A stretch of DNA of 64,000 nt from Comamonadaceae bacterium (GTDB lineage: Bacteria; Pseudomonadota; Gammaproteobacteria; Burkholderiales; Burkholderiaceae_C), in assembly GCA_027484575.1 (NCBI GenBank), contig JAIXSQ010000016.1, positions 1 through 64,000 on the forward strand. The letters run 5' to 3'. Below, in pieces: positions 16,437-24,599 of this stretch; position 1 is the first letter of the stretch; every line of letters begins with the position of its first letter. The notes under the pieces were generated by a model. It searched no databases. It worked only from the letters and a program-made list of their open reading frames with translations, and was not told the DNA's origin. The position numbers were made by a program, and so were the translations under genes.

Positions 16437-16982
16437 ATGGCCCTGCCCGATCCGCCCACGCCCGCGCCACCCCTCGCACCCGCAGGCGGCCGGCCCACGC
16501 CGCGCTTCCTGCTCGCGCACCCCGCACACCTCGTCGCCCTGGGCTTCGGCGCCGGACTGAGCCCGCTGGCGCCCGGCACGGTGGGCACGCTGTGGGCCTG
16601 GGCCGCCTTCCTCGTGCTGCAGCTGTGGCTGCCCCGGCCCTGGCTGGTGGCCGTGGTGCTGGCCAGCGTGCCGGTGGGCTGGTGGGCCAGCACCGTCACC
16701 GCGCGCCACCTGCGGCTGCTCGACCCGGGCGCGATCGTCGTCGACGAGGTCATGGCCTTCTGGCTGGTGCTGCTGGTGCTGATGCCGGCGGGCTGGGGGG
16801 CCCAGCTGGCGGCCTTCGCCTTGTTCCGCTTCTTCGATGCGGCCAAGCCGGGCCCGGTGGGCTGGGCCGACAGCCTGTTCCACGGCTTCGGCTGGCGCGG
16901 CGGCCTGGGCATCGTGCTCGACGACCTCGTCGCAGCCTTCTGCACCCTGTTCGTGCTCGCGCTCTGGAGGCACTTCACGTGA
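16437..16982 (+). CDS. pgpA: Phosphatidylglycerophosphatase A
   Basis: A 181-aa integral membrane phosphatase that makes phosphatidylglycerol from PGP. Family motifs are GFGAGLSPLAPGTVGTL, the acidic IVVDEVMAFW and RFFDAAKPGPVGWAD. Its N-terminus has a Pro-rich extension. Its stop overlaps the GTG start of the next gene by 4 nt (GTGA), and thiL-pgpA-cinA-type linkage is common in proteobacteria. Confidence 0.94.
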   Translation: MALPDPPTPAPPLAPAGGRPTPRFLLAHPAHLVALGFGAGLSPLAPGTVGTLWAWAAFLVLQLWLPRPWLVAVVLASVPVGWWASTVTARHLRLLDPGAIVVDEVMAFWLVLLVLMPAGWGAQLAAFALFRFFDAAKPGPVGWADSLFHGFGWRGGLGIVLDDLVAAFCTLFVLALWRHFT

Positions 16983-17470
16983 CCGCATCCATCCCCGACC
17001 TGGTCGCCGCCCTGGCCGACGCGTTGCAGCAGCGCGGCTGGATGCTGGCGACCGCCGAGAGCTGCACCGGCGGCCTGATCGCCGCGCGCTGCACCGACCT
17101 GGCCGGCTCCAGTGCCTGGTTCGAGCGCGGCTTCGTGACCTACTCGAACGAGGCCAAGGCCGAGCTGCTGGGCGTGGACCCGCAGGCGATCGCCAGCCAC
17201 GGCGCCGTCAGCGAGGTGGTCGCCCGCGCGATGGCCTTCGGCGCCGTGCGCCATGCGCGCGCCCGGGTCGCCGTGGCCGTCACCGGCGTGGCCGGCCCCA
17301 CCGGCGGCTCGCCGGCCAAGCCCGTGGGCACGGTCTGGTTCGGCTTCGCGGTCGACGGCCGGCTGCACAGCGAGCGGCTGCAGTTCGAGGGCGACCGCGC
17401 CGCCGTGCGCAAGGCCACGGTGCGGCATGCGCTGCAGCGGCTGCTGGCGCTGCTGGCCGAGGCCGACTGA
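16979..17470 (+). CDS. pncC: Nicotinamide-nucleotide amidohydrolase (CinA C-terminal family)
   Basis: A 163-aa stand-alone CinA C-terminal domain that deamidates NMN to NaMN in pyridine nucleotide recycling. It has the AESCTGGLIAARCTD motif with the catalytic Ser, FVTYSNEAK, and VTGVAGPTGGSPAKPVGTV. It starts with GTG at 16979 overlapping the pgpA stop; no ATG fits the conserved N-terminus. Confidence 0.93.
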   Translation: MTASIPDLVAALADALQQRGWMLATAESCTGGLIAARCTDLAGSSAWFERGFVTYSNEAKAELLGVDPQAIASHGAVSEVVARAMAFGAVRHARARVAVAVTGVAGPTGGSPAKPVGTVWFGFAVDGRLHSERLQFEGDRAAVRKATVRHALQRLLALLAEAD

Positions 17471-17476
17471 GCGGCC

Positions 17477-18640
17477 TCAGGCCGCGAGGTGGGCCTGCAG
17501 GCCACGGCGCGGGGCCGGGGCCACGGGCGGCGCGTGGCCGAGCCGCGTCCACATCTGCACCGTGTGCGTGGGGCGCGGCGCGCCCACCAGCGCATGGATG
17601 TCGGCGTAGGGGCGCGCCTGCTCCGGGTACTCCTGCAGCGCCTGCTGCAGCGGATGCATCGCCAGCCCATGCGCCGTCGCGGCCAGCTGCGCCCGCACGT
17701 ACGCCCGGCCCGCGTCCACCTGCGTGGCGCGTGCGTTGCCCTCGGTCACCATCCAGAAGAAGGCCGGGGTGGAATCGATCTTGCGGGCGAAGTCCCGCAC
17801 CTGCCCCTCGACCGCGCGGTCGCCGGCCGGCGGCGCCACGCTGCGGTCGAACAGGCCCACCGCCGCCAGGGCACGCACGAGCGGATCGTTCAGCGAGATG
17901 CCGTCGCGGTGCTGCGCGATCTCACGCAGCCCGATGCGCAGCCAGCGGTACGACTCGAGCAGGGTGCGGGGCGTGCGCAGCTCGATGGCCCAGGCGTCCT
18001 GCGCGATGGCGCGGTGGCGCTGCAGGGCCGCCGCATCGTCCGCGCCGGTGAACCCCGCGCGCACCGCCGGGAACGGCGCCATCGCCCGGGCGATGGCCTG
18101 CAGCGCCGACGGCTCGGGCCGGCGCGCCGGGTCGTAGGCCGAGCGGTTGGTGCGGCGGTGGGGCACCTGCGCGAACAGGGGGTCCCGCGCGACCGAGGCA
18201 TCGGGCACCAGCCGCACCCGCGCCACGGGGCGGTCGTCCACCGCCTGCGGGCCGAAGGCGCCCTCGGGAAACAGCTGCACCTGCGCGCGCTGGCCGCGCT
18301 CGGCACAGGCCATCACCAGCAGCTCCAGGAAGGTGCCCTGGCTCATGAGGATCTGCCGGGCCTGCGGGTCGGTCTCGGGCAGCAGCCGGCCGCGGTCGAC
18401 CCGCAGCGTGATGACGCCCGGCTCGCGCAGGTCGGCCAGCCAGGACTGCAGGTTGTGCGAATGCGGTGCGAGCAAGGCCCAGGACAGCGCCCAGCGGCGC
18501 GGGTCGGCCTCGTCCGCCGCCGGGCCGGCCCAGGCGGCAGTGGCCGCTGGCGGCAGGCCGGCGGAGCAGGCGGCCAGTGGCGCCAGGGCCGGGGCGATGG
18601 CCCCGCCGCCGGCCAGGCGAAGGAAGTTGCGGCGTTGCAT
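17477..18640 (-). CDS. Tat-exported nitroreductase-like (Acg-family) oxidoreductase
   Basis: A 387-aa protein with a twin-arginine signal (QRRNFLRLAGGG, residues 2-13) followed by a LAAC lipobox-like sequence near residue 25, so it may be a periplasmic lipoprotein. The body fits the Acg/nitroreductase-like FMN proteins: SHNLQSW near the N-terminus, VPHRRTNRS, and a C-terminal HGLAMHPLQQALQE. Substrate unknown. It is divergent from a LysR gene with an inverted repeat between them, so LysR control is plausible. Confidence 0.75.
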   Translation of the reverse strand: MQRRNFLRLAGGGAIAPALAPLAACSAGLPPAATAAWAGPAADEADPRRWALSWALLAPHSHNLQSWLADLREPGVITLRVDRGRLLPETDPQARQILMSQGTFLELLVMACAERGQRAQVQLFPEGAFGPQAVDDRPVARVRLVPDASVARDPLFAQVPHRRTNRSAYDPARRPEPSALQAIARAMAPFPAVRAGFTGADDAAALQRHRAIAQDAWAIELRTPRTLLESYRWLRIGLREIAQHRDGISLNDPLVRALAAVGLFDRSVAPPAGDRAVEGQVRDFARKIDSTPAFFWMVTEGNARATQVDAGRAYVRAQLAATAHGLAMHPLQQALQEYPEQARPYADIHALVGAPRPTHTVQMWTRLGHAPPVAPAPRRGLQAHLAA

Positions 18641-18671
18641 GGTGGGTCTCCGGTCGGGCTGTGACGGGATG

Positions 18672-18705
18672 GATTGTTGGAACCGGCGGGGTATTCGACA
18701 ATCCT
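18672..18705. promoter_or_regulatory. Inverted repeat between divergent genes, candidate LysR operator
   Basis: GGATTGTTGGAA (18672-18683) and TTCGACAATCC (18695-18705) form an imperfect inverted repeat with an 11-bp spacer in the 92-bp gap between the Tat oxidoreductase and the LysR gene. LysR regulators commonly bind such dyads (T-N11-A type) in a divergent promoter. Function is inferred from position. Confidence 0.45.
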
Positions 18706-18732
18706 CGATCCGTACACACCAGCTATGCATTC

Positions 18733-19617
18733 ATGAACACCGATTTCGACTGGCGGCTGGTGCGCTCCTTCCTCGCCGCGCTCGAGCACGGCAGCCTGCT
18801 GGGCGCAGCCCGCGCCCTCGGCACCACCCAGCCGACCGTGGGCCGCCACGTGGCCGAGCTCGAGGCCCAGCTCGGGCAGGTGCTGTTCGAGCGCACCGGC
18901 CGCGGGCTGCTGCCCACGCCCCAGGCGCAGCAGCTGGCCGAGGCGGCCCGGGCCATGGAGGCGGCCGCGCTGCAGCTGGCCCGCACGGCCTCGGGCGCCG
19001 ACCGCGCGCTGGCCGGCACCGTGCGCCTGTCGGCCAGCCAGCCGGTGGCCTGCGGCCTGCTGCCCACGGCGCTGGCCCAGCTGCGCGCACTCCACCCCGA
19101 GATCCAGATCGAGCTGGTGGCCACCAATGCGGTCAGCAACCTGCTGCGGCGCGAGGCCGACATCGCGCTGCGCATGGTGCAGCCGGACCAGGCCAGCCTG
19201 GTGGCCCGGCGCATCGGGCAGGTCACGCTGGGCGCCTACGCCCACCGCGACTACCTGCGGCGCCGGGGCGTGCCGCGCGAGCCTGCCGACCTGCTGGGCC
19301 ACGAGCTGCTGGGCGGCGACCGCAACGACGACATCCTGCGCGGCTTCGCGGCCCTGGGCCTGCCGCTCACGCGCGACCACTTCGCCCTGCGTACCGACGA
19401 CCTGGTGGTCGGCTGGCAGGCGTTGCGGGCCGGCCTGGGCATCGGCTTCGTGGCCGACTACCTGGCCCGCACCGACCCGGACGTGGTGCCCTTGCTGCCC
19501 GCGCTGCGGATCCCGCCACTGCCCCTGTGGCTGGCGGTGCACCGCGAGGTGCGCAGCAGCCCGCGCATCCGGGCGGTCTACGATGCGCTGGCGCAGTCGC
19601 TGCCGCGGCTGCTCTGA
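18733..19617 (+). CDS. LysR-family transcriptional regulator
   Basis: 294 aa. The N-terminal winged helix-turn-helix is WRLVRSFLAALEHGSLLGAARALGTTQPTVGRHVAELE (residues about 7-44, in segments), followed by a periplasmic-binding-like effector domain with a typical GLGIGFVADYLA segment. The ATG at 18733 overlaps the stop of a 3-codon ATG-CAT-TCA-TGA at 18725. It precedes the dehalogenase-like hydrolase by 17 bp and diverges from the Tat oxidoreductase; either could be a target. Confidence 0.9.
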   Translation: MNTDFDWRLVRSFLAALEHGSLLGAARALGTTQPTVGRHVAELEAQLGQVLFERTGRGLLPTPQAQQLAEAARAMEAAALQLARTASGADRALAGTVRLSASQPVACGLLPTALAQLRALHPEIQIELVATNAVSNLLRREADIALRMVQPDQASLVARRIGQVTLGAYAHRDYLRRRGVPREPADLLGHELLGGDRNDDILRGFAALGLPLTRDHFALRTDDLVVGWQALRAGLGIGFVADYLARTDPDVVPLLPALRIPPLPLWLAVHREVRSSPRIRAVYDALAQSLPRLL

Positions 19618-19634
19618 CCTGGCGCGAGGCACCC

Positions 19635-20573
19635 ATGGACTGGTTCGAGGGTTTCGAGGCACGCACGCACGTGGTGGACGGCGTGCGCATCCACGCGCGC
19701 ACCGGCGGCACCCGGGGCAAGCCGCCCCTGCTGCTGCTGCACGGCTTTCCGCAGACGCACGTGCTGTGGCACCGGGTGGCGCGCCAGCTGGCGGCCGACT
19801 ACTTCCTGGTGCTGCCCGACCTGCGCAACTACGGCGACTCGGACAAGCCCCCCGCCCTGCCCGACCACGCGCAGGCGAGCAAGCGCGCGATGGCGCGGGA
19901 TTGCGTGGGCCTGATGGACGCGCTGGGCTGCCCCACCTTCTTCCTGGCCGGCCACGACCGCGGCGGCCGCGTGGCGCACCGGCTGGCACTCGACCATCCG
20001 CAGCGGGTGCGCCGGCTGGCACTGCTGGACATCGCGCCGACGCTGGACATGTATGACGGACGCTTCCGGGCGGGCGCGCGCGAGGCCTGCGCGCCGCATG
20101 CGCCGTACTTCGTCTTCGCGCGCGGCTACGAGCACTGGTTCCACCTGGTCCAGCCCGCGCCCATGCCCGAGACCATGATCGGCGCCGACCGCCGCGGTTA
20201 CCTGCACGCCAAGCTGGGCGGCTGGGGGGCGGGCGGCCTGTCGCATGTCGAGCCGACGGCCCTGGCCGAGTACGAGCGCTGCTTCTGCACGCCCGACGCG
20301 GTGCACGCCGCCTGCGAGGACTACCGGGCCAGCGCGGGCATCGACCTGGACCACGACCGCGCCAGCCGCGCGGCCGGCACGCTGCTGCGCTGCGACCTGC
20401 TGCTGCTGTGGGGCGAGCGCGGGCTGGTGCACCGGCTGTTCGACGTGCCCTCGCTGTGGCAGGCGCAGTGCGCCGCCACGGTCAGCGGCCAAGCCATGCC
20501 CTGCGGCCACTTCATCCCGGAGGAACTGCCCCGGGAGACGGCCGACGCCTTCTGGTCGTTCTTCCGCGACTGA
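19635..20573 (+). CDS. Alpha/beta hydrolase of the fluoroacetate dehalogenase family
   Basis: 312 aa. It aligns with the haloacetate dehalogenase FAcD/DehH1 group: oxyanion HGFPQT (36-41), DLRNYGDSDKP, nucleophile motif GHDRGGR (Asp108, with Arg109 and Arg112 as carboxylate ligands), acid in LLDIAPT (Asp132), halide-site pair His167-Trp168 and Tyr230, and catalytic His292 in CGHFIPEE. Compared with characterised enzymes there is an insert of about 12 residues before the His-Trp pair. It may hydrolyse 2-haloacids or an ester/epoxide. It is probably co-transcribed with the LysR gene. Confidence 0.75.
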   Translation: MDWFEGFEARTHVVDGVRIHARTGGTRGKPPLLLLHGFPQTHVLWHRVARQLAADYFLVLPDLRNYGDSDKPPALPDHAQASKRAMARDCVGLMDALGCPTFFLAGHDRGGRVAHRLALDHPQRVRRLALLDIAPTLDMYDGRFRAGAREACAPHAPYFVFARGYEHWFHLVQPAPMPETMIGADRRGYLHAKLGGWGAGGLSHVEPTALAEYERCFCTPDAVHAACEDYRASAGIDLDHDRASRAAGTLLRCDLLLLWGERGLVHRLFDVPSLWQAQCAATVSGQAMPCGHFIPEELPRETADAFWSFFRD

Positions 20574-20600
20574 CGCCGCGGGCGGGCTGCGGCCGGGCGC

Positions 20601-21392
20601 TCAGGCGCCGCAGCACTTCTTGTGCTTCTTGCCGCTGCCGCAGGGACAGGGATCGTTGCGGCCGGGGCCGGCTTCCTTGCGCACCGGGTCGATCCGCGGC
20701 CCCAGGCTCTTCCAGAGCGAACGCAGGTCGTAGACCGCCCAGATCGCCGCGTGGAAATCCTCCAGCCGCTGCTCGCTCACGCTGGCCGGGCCGTCCTCGG
20801 TGTGCAGGTTCAGCGCCGGCTGGCCGGTGTCGGCCGCCGCCAGCAGTTCGACGGCGCTGAGCGACTCGGCCCGGATGGCCGACTGCTCCTTGTCGCGCGG
20901 CGGCGCCCAGTCGTCAGGCCAGGCCCGCACCACCTCGAGGAAGCCTTCGGCCCACGACTGCGCGAAGGCCGGCAGGTCGTCGAGGCTGGCCTCGCCGCGC
21001 TCGGCCTCGGGCAGCGCCAGCAGGGCGCCCAGGGTGTCGAGCACCTCGGGGTTGTAGGCGCGTTCGTCCTGCAGCTGCTCCACCGGGGCATCGAGCGCCT
21101 GCTCGACCTCGCGCCAGCGGCGCCGCCAGCGCCAGACGAACTCCATGTGCTCCATCGGGCGGAAGTCCTCGCCGAACAGCACCGGCCAGTACTCCTCGGG
21201 CGGCACGGGGCGGCGGGTGCACACCAGCGCCGCCATGAAGCCTTCGCAGAACTCCCAGTCGGGCGTGTACGGGTCCTGCTCGCGCAGCATGTCCAGCTCG
21301 GCGTCGAGCCAGTCGAAGTCGTCCGCATCCAGCGGCTTGTCAGGGGTGTTGGCCGGGGTCGGGGCGGCAGGGTCGTGCATGGGATCAGGCAT
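20601..21392 (-). CDS. YecA/UPF0149-family protein with SEC-C metal-binding tail
   Basis: 263 aa, acidic. It has a UPF0149-like helical body (DWLDAELDMLREQD, WEFCEGFMAALVC) and a C-terminal SEC-C zinc motif GRNDPCPCGSGKKHKKCCG. SEC-C tails occur on SecA and on YecA, which associates with SecA and ribosomes. Its start overlaps the upstream PIN gene by 8 nt. Exact role unknown. Confidence 0.85.
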   Translation of the reverse strand: MPDPMHDPAAPTPANTPDKPLDADDFDWLDAELDMLREQDPYTPDWEFCEGFMAALVCTRRPVPPEEYWPVLFGEDFRPMEHMEFVWRWRRRWREVEQALDAPVEQLQDERAYNPEVLDTLGALLALPEAERGEASLDDLPAFAQSWAEGFLEVVRAWPDDWAPPRDKEQSAIRAESLSAVELLAAADTGQPALNLHTEDGPASVSEQRLEDFHAAIWAVYDLRSLWKSLGPRIDPVRKEAGPGRNDPCPCGSGKKHKKCCGA

Positions 21393-21795
21393 GGAAGGTC
21401 GGGCGCACGGCAGCGGCCAGGCGCTCCAGCCGCTTGCGCATGCGCAGCACCTCGCCGTCCTTGCTCAGCAGCAGGGCGCTGCGGGCGACGGCGAGGTCGA
21501 TGAATTTCTGGTCGTCGGGATCGCCGCAGGTCACGGGCGCCTTGGGCGGCACCTCGACCAGCACCGCATGGCGGTCGAAGTCGGCCAGCACGGCTTCGGC
21601 GGCGATGGCGCGGGCCTGCAGCCGGCGCGCGATCTGCGGGTAGCCCAGCACGCGCCCGAGCTCCTCGCGCATGGCGGCCGTGGCCAGCCACTGCGCCTGT
21701 CCGGCCTGCAGCGCGGGCACGAGCGGGGCGGCGGCCGCGTCCGCGAACACGAACGCGTCGAGCACCACGTTGGTGTCAAGCACCAGGGGCTGCAT
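21385..21795 (-). CDS. PIN-domain protein (putative toxin-type ribonuclease)
   Basis: 136 aa. It has the PIN fold acidic residues: LDTNVVLDAF (Asp7 region), REELGRVLGYP, and CGDPDDQKFIDLAVA with the conserved Asp cluster, as in the PIN family linked to toxin-antitoxin systems. No antitoxin gene is adjacent. It overlaps the methyltransferase gene by 20 nt and the SEC-C gene by 8 nt, so it is embedded in a housekeeping operon. Could act in RNA processing rather than as a toxin. Confidence 0.8.
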   Translation of the reverse strand: MQPLVLDTNVVLDAFVFADAAAAPLVPALQAGQAQWLATAAMREELGRVLGYPQIARRLQARAIAAEAVLADFDRHAVLVEVPPKAPVTCGDPDDQKFIDLAVARSALLLSKDGEVLRMRKRLERLAAAVRPTFHA

Positions 21796-23011
21796 CGGGG
21801 GCTGCGTCGGGGGCGCGGCGCGCGGAACCGGCCACCATGTCGAAGCGGAACAGCCGGCATTCGATCGGCCCGTTCCACATGGGCATGCGGCGCGACTCCT
21901 TCAGCCGCATGCGCGTGGGCAGCTTCAGGTCCGGCGTGAGCACCCACGCGGTCCAGCCCGCGTAGTGGCGCTTCCAGTGCGCGGCCAGCTGCACGAAGAA
22001 ATCGGCGTCGCCCTCGGTCTCGGGCCTCTCGCGGCCGCGCTGGGTGCGGCCGGCCACGCCGGCGGTGCCGATGCGCTCGCCGTAGGGCGGGTTCAGCAGC
22101 AGGACCCCCGGCTGGTCGGCGGGGGGCATGCGCTGCAGCGCGTCGCCGCCGCGCAGCTGCACCACCTGGGCGACGCCGGCGCGCTCGGCGTTGCGGCGCG
22201 CGAAGTCGACCATGCGGAAGGCCACGTCGGAGCCGAACACGGGCGCGGCGGCGGCCCGCTCCTGCGCGCGCGCCTCGTCCTGCAGCTGCGCCCAGACATG
22301 GGCCTGGTGCGGCAGCAGCCGCTCGAAGCCGAAGCGGCGGCGCAGCCCGGGCGCGATGCGGCAGGCGACCTGCGCGGCCTCGACCGCGATGGTGCCGCTG
22401 CCGCAGCAGGGGTCGTACAGCGGCACGTCGCCCTGCCATCCGCTGGCCGCGATCATGGCCGCCGCCAGGGTCTCCTTCAGCGGGGCCTCGCCCTTGTCCT
22501 CGCGCCAGCCGCGCTTGAACAGCGGCTCGCCCGAGGTGTCGATGTAGACGGTGCACTCGGTGGCGGTCAGGTGCGCGAACACGCGCACGTCGGGCCGCTG
22601 GGTGTCGATGCTGGGCCGGGTGCCGGCACGGTCCCGGAAGCGGTCGGCCACCGCGTCCTTGATGCGCAGCGTGGCGAAGTTCAGGCTCTTGAGCGGGCTG
22701 TGCTGCGACGTCACCTCGACCTTGAAGGTCTGGCGCGGCGTGAACCAGGCCTCCCATGCGAGCCCGCGCACCAGGGCGTACAGGTCGTCCTCGCCGCGGT
22801 AGGGCGCATGCGCCAGCTGCACCAGCACCCGTTGCGCCAGGCGGCTGTGCAGGTTCAGGCGCAGCGCGTCGCGCCAGCCGGCGCGCACCTGCACGCCGGC
22901 GCGGCCCACCAGCAGGTCGTCGCCGGCCAGGCCCGTCAGGCCGTGCACCTCGTCGGCCAGCAGGTCCTCGACGCCGGCCGCGCAGGGCAGGAACAGTTGC
23001 AGTTCGTTCAT
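21776..23011 (-). CDS. rlmL: THUMP-domain 23S rRNA (guanine-N2)-methyltransferase, RlmL N-terminal type
   Basis: 411 aa. An N-terminal THUMP RNA-binding region is followed by a Rossmann methyltransferase with LYDPCCGSGTIAVEAA (SAM binding) and the catalytic NPPYGERIG motif. It corresponds to the N-terminal half of E. coli RlmKL, which methylates G2445; the second (RlmK) half is absent. The C-terminal tail (PDAAPDAAPGA) is low complexity. Confidence 0.88.
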   Translation of the reverse strand: MNELQLFLPCAAGVEDLLADEVHGLTGLAGDDLLVGRAGVQVRAGWRDALRLNLHSRLAQRVLVQLAHAPYRGEDDLYALVRGLAWEAWFTPRQTFKVEVTSQHSPLKSLNFATLRIKDAVADRFRDRAGTRPSIDTQRPDVRVFAHLTATECTVYIDTSGEPLFKRGWREDKGEAPLKETLAAAMIAASGWQGDVPLYDPCCGSGTIAVEAAQVACRIAPGLRRRFGFERLLPHQAHVWAQLQDEARAQERAAAAPVFGSDVAFRMVDFARRNAERAGVAQVVQLRGGDALQRMPPADQPGVLLLNPPYGERIGTAGVAGRTQRGRERPETEGDADFFVQLAAHWKRHYAGWTAWVLTPDLKLPTRMRLKESRRMPMWNGPIECRLFRFDMVAGSARRAPDAAPDAAPGA

Positions 23012-23027
23012 CGGTGGGGTGCTGCGC

Positions 23028-24593
23028 TCAGAGCGCCTTGCGCAGGTTGGCGGGCGCGATGCGCAGCGCCTCGCGGTACTTGGCGACGGTGCGGCGGGCG
23101 CACTCGATGCCCTGCTCCTTGAGCATGTCGGAGATCTGGCTGTCGGACAGCGGCCTGGCCGCGTCCTCGGCCGCGACGAACTGGCGGATCAGCGCCCGCA
23201 CCGCGGTGGACGACGCATTGCCGCCGGTCTCGGTGCCCAGCGCCGAGCCGAAGAAATACTTCAGCTCGTAGGTGCCGAAGGGCGTGGCCATGTACTTGGC
23301 CGTGGTCACGCGCGAGATGGTCGACTCGTGCAGGCCCAGCTCGTCGGCGATCTCGCGCAGCACGAGCGGCCGCATGGCCAGCTCGCCGTGCACGAAGAAG
23401 TTCTTCTGCCGCTCCACGATCGCATTGGACACCCGCAGGATGGTGTCGAAGCGCTGCTGGATGTTCTTGATGAACCAGCGCGCCTCCTGCAGCCGCTGCT
23501 GCAGCGCCTGGTGGCCCTCGCCCTTGTGGCCGCGCAGCGCGCCGGCGTACACGTCGTGCACGCGCAGGCGCGGCATTACGTCGGGGTTGAGCTGCACGCG
23601 GAAGCGCGGCGGGTTGGCGCGGCCGATGCGGGTGACGATCACGTCGGGCACGACCACGTTGCGCTCGACGTCGACGAAGCGGCGGCCGGGCTTGGGCTCC
23701 AGCCGCGCGATCAGCGCCATTGCGGCGCGCACCTGCGGCTCGGCCTGGCCGCACAACGCGCACAGCCGCTTGACGTCGCGCTTGGCCAGCAGCTCGACGG
23801 GCTGGCCGCACACGGCCAGGGCCGCGGCCAGCGTGGCCGCGTCGTGGGCGCGCTCGCGCTGCAGCGCCAGCAGCTGCAGCTGCAGGCACTCGGCCAGCGA
23901 GCGGGCGCCCACGCCGGTGGGGTCCAGCGACTGCAGCAGGCGCAGGGCCACCGTGAAGCGGTGCACCAGCTCCTCCTGCGTCTCCAGGTCGCCCTGCGCC
24001 AGGCCGGCGGCCAGCTCCTCGAGCGGGTCCTCGAGCCAGCCGTCGTCGTTGAGCGACTCGATCAGGAAGCGCAGCGCCGCCTGGTCCTCGGGCGACAGCC
24101 GCAGCGCGAGCGCCTGCCGGTGCAGGTGGTCCTGCAGCGAGACGTGCGGGCTGGCCAGGTCCGAGGCCTCGACCTCGCCGTCGCCCTCGCCGCCGTGCTG
24201 GCGGGCCGGCGCCTCGCCGCCCCACTCGCCGTCGTCGGGCGCCATCTCCACGCTGCCGTCGCCATCCCAGTCCTGGGGCTCGGCGGCCGGCTCGCCCGGC
24301 GCGTCGTCGGTCCCGCCGGCATCGCTGGCGGACGCGCTGTCGGACGGCACGGTCGGCGCCATTGGCGCGGACTCGGCCTCGCCGTCGGCCGGCGGCGTGT
24401 CGGCGCGCTCGAGGCCGAAGTCCTCGCGCGGCGCGGTGTCGTCGGCCACGTCCAGGAACGGGTTGTCGCCGAGCATCTGCTCGACCTCCTGCGCCAGCTC
24501 CAGCGTGGACAGCTGCAGCAGCCGGATCGACTGCTGCAGCTGCGGCGTCAGCGCAAGGTGCTGCGAGACGCGGAGCGACAGGCCCTGCTTCAT
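23028..24593 (-). CDS. rpoN: RNA polymerase sigma-54 factor
   Basis: 521 aa. Region I is the Gln/Leu-rich N-terminus (LTPQLQQSIRLLQLS), followed by a long acidic region II (about residues 50-160), a core-binding domain, the helix-turn-helix, and the diagnostic RpoN box ARRTVAKYRE near the C-terminus. It directs transcription from -24/-12 promoters. It lies 6 nt downstream of lptB, as in many proteobacteria, but the usual next genes hpf and ptsN are 30 kb away. Confidence 0.96.
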   Translation of the reverse strand: MKQGLSLRVSQHLALTPQLQQSIRLLQLSTLELAQEVEQMLGDNPFLDVADDTAPREDFGLERADTPPADGEAESAPMAPTVPSDSASASDAGGTDDAPGEPAAEPQDWDGDGSVEMAPDDGEWGGEAPARQHGGEGDGEVEASDLASPHVSLQDHLHRQALALRLSPEDQAALRFLIESLNDDGWLEDPLEELAAGLAQGDLETQEELVHRFTVALRLLQSLDPTGVGARSLAECLQLQLLALQRERAHDAATLAAALAVCGQPVELLAKRDVKRLCALCGQAEPQVRAAMALIARLEPKPGRRFVDVERNVVVPDVIVTRIGRANPPRFRVQLNPDVMPRLRVHDVYAGALRGHKGEGHQALQQRLQEARWFIKNIQQRFDTILRVSNAIVERQKNFFVHGELAMRPLVLREIADELGLHESTISRVTTAKYMATPFGTYELKYFFGSALGTETGGNASSTAVRALIRQFVAAEDAARPLSDSQISDMLKEQGIECARRTVAKYREALRIAPANLRKAL

Positions 24594-24599
24594 GCCGGG

